Source of the DNA: DASXAI01 sp963728985 | GTDB taxonomy: Bacteria > Actinomycetota > Acidimicrobiia > Acidimicrobiales > Ilumatobacteraceae | Length of the DNA: 64,000 nucleotides | Direction: 5' to 3' | NCBI GenBank assembly: GCA_963728985.1 | Contig: CAVSME010000001.1 | Span: 372,001 to 436,000, forward strand | In this document: in pieces, positions 60,075 to 64,000 of the stretch | Position numbering within the stretch: the first letter of the stretch is position 1 | Layout of the letters: each line of letters starts with the position of its first letter | Program-made: the position numbers and the translations under genes | Notes under the pieces: generated by a model | Told to the model about the DNA's origin: nothing | Seen by the model: only the letters and a program-made list of their open reading frames with translations | The model's database searches: none

Positions 60075-61904
60075 GTGGTGCAACGGACGGCGGGTCTTCG
60101 CGGTGTGCTGTTGACGGTCCTGGCCCTGGCGACGGGGATCGTCGTGAGCGGCGCGTCGCCGCCCCCGGCCGGCGCCGCGCCCGGTCCGGGCGTCTACCTC
60201 CTCGGCGACTCGGTGACGGCCGGGGCGCAGAGCGCCCTCCAGCAGGCGCTGGCGCCGTCCTATCCCGGCCTGGTGATCAACGCCCAGGTGTGCCGCGGCC
60301 TCACGACCAGCTGCCCGTACAACGGGGCGACGCCCACCACGGGGATGGCCGAGATCGCCGCCAACGCCGGCCACCTCGGCGACGTCGTCGTGATGGAACT
60401 GGGCTACAACGACAAACCGAGTGCGTCCGCCATCGACGCCGCCCTCGGCGCCCTGGGCGCGCAAGGTGTGCCCCTCGTGTTCTGGGTGGGGATGAGCACG
60501 CTCAACCGACCGGACTTCGCGTCGCTGAACGACCGACTGGTCGCCGCCGAAGCGCGATGGCCGACGTTGCGCGTCCTCGACTGGGACAGCGCGAGCAAAG
60601 CCCATCCGGACTGGTTCGTTCCCGACGACGGTGTCGGCATCCATCTCACCAAGGACGGGGCGACGGCCTACGCCGCTTGGTTGAAGGGCATCCTCGACGC
60701 CGTGCCGGGCATCGGGACCCCGCCGCCCGCCGCGCAACACTGCGTGGCGACCGTCGGCATCGGCACGCCAGCGGCGGCGCCGACGGCCCAGTCCTCCGCC
60801 ACCGCCGACGCCGGCGCCGGGTTCACCGGCATCCAGCCCAAGCGCCTGCTCGACTCGCGCGCCGGCCGGCCGGTTGGCGCCGGGCGGGCGATCGAGCTGC
60901 AGATCACCGGGCGGGCCGGGGTGCCCGTGGGGGCGACGGCGGCCGTCTTGAACGTCACCGCCATCGACCCGTGTGGCTCGGGGTTCGTCACCGTCTACCC
61001 GTGCGCAGCGAGCGCCCCGCCGCTGGCGTCGAACGTCAACTACGTGGCCCGCGAAGCGCGCCCCAACCTCGTGATCGCCCGCCTCAGCAGCAACGGCCGG
61101 GCGTGCATCTACTCGATGGTGCAGACCGACGTCGCCGTCGATCTCATGGGCTGGTTCGCCGCCGGCACCGGCGATCGTGCCGTCGCCGCCCCGCCGGTCC
61201 GGGTGCTCGACACCCGTTCGAGCGGCCGGGTCGGCGCATCGCAGACGATCGCCGTCGACGTCACCGGACCCGGGCTGGCTCCCACCGACGCCCACGGCGC
61301 CATCTTGAACCTGACCGCCACCGACGCGCGGGCGGCGGGCTTCGTGACGGTGTGGCCGGCGACCGCCGACGGCACCTGCAACGACGCGTCGCGCCCCGGC
61401 ACGTCGAACGTGAACGTCGCCGGGTCCGACCCCGTCGCCAACCTCGTGATGGTCGGGCTGGAGCACGGACGGGTCTGCCTGTACTCGTTCAGCGACACGA
61501 ACGTCGTGGTCGATCTCGACGGGTGGTTCGTGGACGGCAAGGGCGCGCTGCGGGCCCAGCTCCCGCAGCGGGTGCTGGACACGCGTGACGGCACCGGGGG
61601 CACGAGCGGCGAGGTCGCCGCCGACACGGCGGTCGCCATCGATCTCGGCGCCGGCGCCGGCGGGGCGGCGGTCAACATCACGGCGGTGCTGCCCCGGGCC
61701 AAGGGCTTCCTGACGGCGTGGCCGGCCCGCAGCGACGGCACCTGCGCGGCGGCCGACCGCCCGCTGGCCTCCAACCTGAACTACGGCGTGGGTCAGGTCG
61801 TGGCCAACCTGGCCGTCACCGCCGCCAACGCCGCCGGGCGCATGTGCGTCTATTCGCAGGCGCGCACGCACATCGTCGCCGACCTCGCGGCAATCGTGGG
61901 CTAG
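60075..61904 (+). CDS. Secreted SGNH-like protein with three beta repeats (paralogue 2)
   Basis: 609 residues from GTG 60075. Signal peptide (LRGVLLTVLALATGIVVSG), SGNH-like domain (YLLGDSVTAG, VVMELGYND, VGIHLTKDG), then three modules opening GIQPKRLLDSRAG, PPVRVLDTRSSG and LPQRVLDTRDGTG. Each module has one or two Cys pairs, suggesting disulfides outside the cell. Same plan and clear similarity to the gene at 58291, so a tandem duplication. Stop overlaps mutY stop region (convergent). Confidence 0.82.
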   Translation: MVQRTAGLRGVLLTVLALATGIVVSGASPPPAGAAPGPGVYLLGDSVTAGAQSALQQALAPSYPGLVINAQVCRGLTTSCPYNGATPTTGMAEIAANAGHLGDVVVMELGYNDKPSASAIDAALGALGAQGVPLVFWVGMSTLNRPDFASLNDRLVAAEARWPTLRVLDWDSASKAHPDWFVPDDGVGIHLTKDGATAYAAWLKGILDAVPGIGTPPPAAQHCVATVGIGTPAAAPTAQSSATADAGAGFTGIQPKRLLDSRAGRPVGAGRAIELQITGRAGVPVGATAAVLNVTAIDPCGSGFVTVYPCAASAPPLASNVNYVAREARPNLVIARLSSNGRACIYSMVQTDVAVDLMGWFAAGTGDRAVAAPPVRVLDTRSSGRVGASQTIAVDVTGPGLAPTDAHGAILNLTATDARAAGFVTVWPATADGTCNDASRPGTSNVNVAGSDPVANLVMVGLEHGRVCLYSFSDTNVVVDLDGWFVDGKGALRAQLPQRVLDTRDGTGGTSGEVAADTAVAIDLGAGAGGAAVNITAVLPRAKGFLTAWPARSDGTCAAADRPLASNLNYGVGQVVANLAVTAANAAGRMCVYSQARTHIVADLAAIVG

Positions 61905-62758
61905 AGCCGCATCGTCCCGCGAGCGTCGACGGCGGCCAGACCGTCGGCCACGAGCGTGGCGGCGACGCGCTCGGCCCGACCGGGATCGCCGGGCCATCCC
62001 ATGACCGGCGCCAGCTCGGCGGCGGCCACCGGTCCCCGCCGGAGAGCGGCCACGAGGCGCCCCCGTCCCTGCCGGTCGGAGCCGTCGAAGGGCGACTGGC
62101 CGCCGCTCACGTGAGCGGAGCCGACGGCGGGATCGGGCGGCGGCTGGCCCGCGAGCTGCCAGGCGCACCACGGCGCCAGCGGGCAGCCGTCGCACCGAGG
62201 TCGGGGCCGGCAGCGGTGCGCCCCGAGGTCCATGATCGCCTGGTTCCACGCCCACGATTCACCGGCAGGGGCGAAGTCATCGGCCGCCGCCTGCGCCTCC
62301 TTGGCGGTGAGGCGCCGCCCGCTGACGCGGGCCAGGATCCGAGCCACATTGGTGTCGACCACGGCGGCGTCGGCCTCGTAGGCGTAGGCCAGCACGGCGC
62401 GGGCGGTGTACGGGCCGACACCGGGCAGCGCGAGGAGACCGGCGAGCGTGTCGGGGAAGCCCGACTCGGCGATCTGGCGCGCCGCCCGGTGCAGGTTCAC
62501 CGCCCGGCGGTTGTAGCCGAGCCCTTCCCACGCCCGCACGACCTCGCCCACGGGTGCGGCCGCGCATGCCGCCGCCGTCGGGAACGTCGCGAGGAAGGCG
62601 TGATAGCGCGGGAGCACTCGCGGCACCTGCGTCTGCTGGAGCATGAGCTCGGAGACGAGCACGGCCCACGGGTCTCTCGTCCGCCGCCACGGCAGGTCGC
62701 GCAGCTGCGTGGCGCCCCACGCCAGCAGCGCTACGCGTGCGTCAGGTGCCCGATCCAC
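61901..62758 (-). CDS. mutY: A/G-specific adenine DNA glycosylase
   Basis: 285 residues from GTG 62758, overlapping the upstream stop by 28 bases. HhH-GPD core: LPWRRTRDPWAVLVSELMLQ (shortened), VPRVLPRYHAFLATFP, LGYNRRAVNLHRAA, the helix-hairpin LPGVGPYTARAVLAYA and catalytic VDTNVARILARV. The 4Fe-4S loop is C-x6-C-x2-C-x5-C (CRPRPRCDGCPLAPWC). It removes A opposite 8-oxoG. The C-terminal 8-oxoG-recognition domain is shorter than in E. coli. Confidence 0.9.
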   Translation of the reverse strand: MDRAPDARVALLAWGATQLRDLPWRRTRDPWAVLVSELMLQQTQVPRVLPRYHAFLATFPTAAACAAAPVGEVVRAWEGLGYNRRAVNLHRAARQIAESGFPDTLAGLLALPGVGPYTARAVLAYAYEADAAVVDTNVARILARVSGRRLTAKEAQAAADDFAPAGESWAWNQAIMDLGAHRCRPRPRCDGCPLAPWCAWQLAGQPPPDPAVGSAHVSGGQSPFDGSDRQGRGRLVAALRRGPVAAAELAPVMGWPGDPGRAERVAATLVADGLAAVDARGTMRL

Positions 62759-63489
62759 ACGTCGGTGCGGTACGGGAGCGGGAAGCGCTCCGGGAAGTCC
62801 CAGACGAGGTCGAGCACGTCGGCCAGGACGGTGTCGAGGCGCTCGGACGGCCCCGCCGCGAGGTAGCTGATCGAGCGGACGCGGTCGAGCAGCGTCTCGC
62901 GATCCACCAGTTGCTCGTACGGGAACGTGCTCAGCTCCAGCGGGGTGATGCGCCCGCGCGCCGCGCCGGCCACCACCGCGGCCCAGTCGGTGCCCCGCTG
63001 GTACGGCGCCTCGACGTTCCACTGGGTCACCTTCGACAGCTCGTTGACCCACGCGACGTTCTCGTCGCGCTGGTTCCACACGAGCGCCAGTCCCCCGGCC
63101 GGCCGCAACACCCGGACGATCTCGGGGACGGCGCGACCGGGATCGAACCAGTGGAAGGCTTGCGCCGACACGACGGCATCGACCGACTCGTCGCCGAGCG
63201 GGATGGACTCGCTGGTGCCGTCGAGCGCTGCCACCTGCGGGAGGGACGCCTCCAGCTTGGCCCGCATCTCGGCCACCGGCTCGACGGCCACGACCTCGGC
63301 CCCGGAGCCCAAGACCAACTCGGTGAACTTGCCCGTTCCGGCCCCGAGGTCGACGGCGCGGCGCCCGGCGGCCAGGCCGAGCTCGCGCACGATGAGATCG
63401 ATGGCCTCGGTGGGGTACGACGGCCGGCCCCGCTCGTAGGCATCGGCGCCCGCGCTGAAGCCGCGCGCCGCTTCGGGTTGGACGGTCAT
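62731..63489 (-). CDS. Class I SAM methyltransferase
   Basis: 252 residues from ATG 63489. Opens AARGFSAGADAYERGRPSYP, motif I AVDLGAGTGKFTELV, VVAVEPVAEMRAKL, GTSESIPLGDESVDAVVSAQ and AFHWFD, as in the UbiE/YcgJ-like methyltransferases. Overlaps the MaoC-like stop (ATGA), so co-translated with it. Substrate unknown. Confidence 0.85.
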   Translation of the reverse strand: MTVQPEAARGFSAGADAYERGRPSYPTEAIDLIVRELGLAAGRRAVDLGAGTGKFTELVLGSGAEVVAVEPVAEMRAKLEASLPQVAALDGTSESIPLGDESVDAVVSAQAFHWFDPGRAVPEIVRVLRPAGGLALVWNQRDENVAWVNELSKVTQWNVEAPYQRGTDWAAVVAGAARGRITPLELSTFPYEQLVDRETLLDRVRSISYLAAGPSERLDTVLADVLDLVWDFPERFPLPYRTDVWIGHLTHA

Positions 63490-64000
63490 CCCTCGGTCCA
63501 GATCTCGGTGCCGTCGTAGGGACGCTGCCGCTTGGGGGCGGCGTCGCGCTTCCAGATCATCACCCGGCGCCGGAAGTAGCACACCTCGACGCCGTCCTGG
63601 TTGAGGCCCTTGGTCTCCACGGTGACGATGCCGCGATCGGGCCGCGACGACGACTCCTTCACGTCGAGCACCCGGGTCTCGGCGTAGATGGTGTCGCCGT
63701 GGAAGGTGGGGTTCTTGTGCTGCAGCGTCTCCACCTCGAGGTTGGCGATGGCGGCGCCGCTCACGTCGGGCACGCTCATCCCGAGGACGAGCGAGTACAC
63801 CAGGTTCCCGACCACCACGTTGCGGCCCTGCACGCTCTCGTGCTCGGCGAACCAGGCGTTGGTGTGCAACGGGTGGTGGTTCATGGTGATCATGCAGAAG
63901 AGGTGGTCGTCGTACTCGGTGATGGTCTTCCCCGGCCAGTGCCGGTACACGTCGCCGACGACGAAGTCCTCCAGGTGGCGCCCGAACGGCCGCTCGTGGG
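63486..64000 (-). CDS. MaoC-like (hotdog) dehydratase, 5' end outside window
   Basis: About 171 residues visible, entering from the right edge. RPFGRHLEDFVVGDVYRHWPG and TITEYDDHLFCMITMN with HPLHTN are the conserved parts of MaoC-like enoyl-CoA hydratase / mesaconyl-CoA hydratase relatives; the Asp and His of the hydratase motif are present. LQHKNPTFHGDTIYAET and VETKGLNQDG continue the hotdog fold. It should hydrate an enoyl-CoA. Its start lies beyond 64000. Confidence 0.82.
   Translation of the reverse strand, partial: HERPFGRHLEDFVVGDVYRHWPGKTITEYDDHLFCMITMNHHPLHTNAWFAEHESVQGRNVVVGNLVYSLVLGMSVPDVSGAAIANLEVETLQHKNPTFHGDTIYAETRVLDVKESSSRPDRGIVTVETKGLNQDGVEVCYFRRRVMIWKRDAAPKRQRPYDGTEIWTEG

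Noticed and set aside
60072..62255. Long minus-strand frames opposite the SGNH-like genes
   Set aside because: Shadows of the repeats; composition biased to Arg/Gly/Asp, no start context.

Overview
The window looks like chromosomal DNA of a GC-rich actinobacterium, most plausibly an uncultured member of the Acidimicrobiia. This is inferred from very high GC, many GTG/TTG starts, chains of ATGA/GTGA stop-start overlaps, TANNNT boxes placed 6-8 bases before start codons (leaderless transcription) and SUF-only iron-sulfur assembly. No tRNA, rRNA, CRISPR array, IS element or prophage was seen.

Region 1 (about 1-29.8 kb) is a cell-surface glycan island. It holds several GT2 and GT4 glycosyltransferases, two polyprenyl-phosphate-type GT2 proteins with C-terminal membrane segments, two large multi-spanning membrane proteins, GDP-mannose 4,6-dehydratase, a WecE/WecD-like pair (TDP-Fuc4NAc-type sugar), many methyltransferases, a FkbM-coiled-coil-GT4 fusion, and a complete-looking GDP-D-glycero-manno-heptose set: an SIS isomerase apparently fused to an SDR, a GHMP kinase, a GmhB phosphatase and a nucleotidyltransferase, with a transaldolase nearby. 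Many genes here are broken by single-base indels, densest at 1-4.4 kb and 22.9-28.8 kb. Because conserved motifs continue in the next frame and several genes in a row are hit, I read these as consensus errors; coordinates for such genes span the whole reconstructed gene.

Region 2 (29.8-37.7 kb) is housekeeping and regulation: a hydrolase, a MalT-like LuxR regulator, an acyl-CoA dehydrogenase, a VapBC-type toxin-antitoxin pair and an MBL hydrolase.

Region 3 (37.7-52.4 kb) carries two SUF loci. Locus A (plus strand) is sufC-sufS-sufU; locus B (minus strand) is sufB, a small Cys4 protein, sufD, a Rieske ferredoxin and a second sufC. Both begin next to nearly the same 14-base palindromic element, so they are probably co-regulated. 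Between them lie htpX behind a manganese-type (yybP-ykoY) riboswitch and a proline-rich micro-ORF, a nucleotide-cyclase/ATPase regulator, and purE-purK.

Region 4 (52.4-64 kb) has an oligopeptidase B, redox and MBL proteins, and the most striking element: a UGSC-family selenoprotein gene with an in-frame UGA followed at once by a bacterial SECIS-like hairpin. It is translationally coupled to a thioredoxin-domain partner and followed by two secreted SGNH-like paralogues, then mutY, a methyltransferase and a MaoC-like dehydratase cut by the window end. A 56-base palindromic repeat occurs three times between 36.6 and 54.5 kb.
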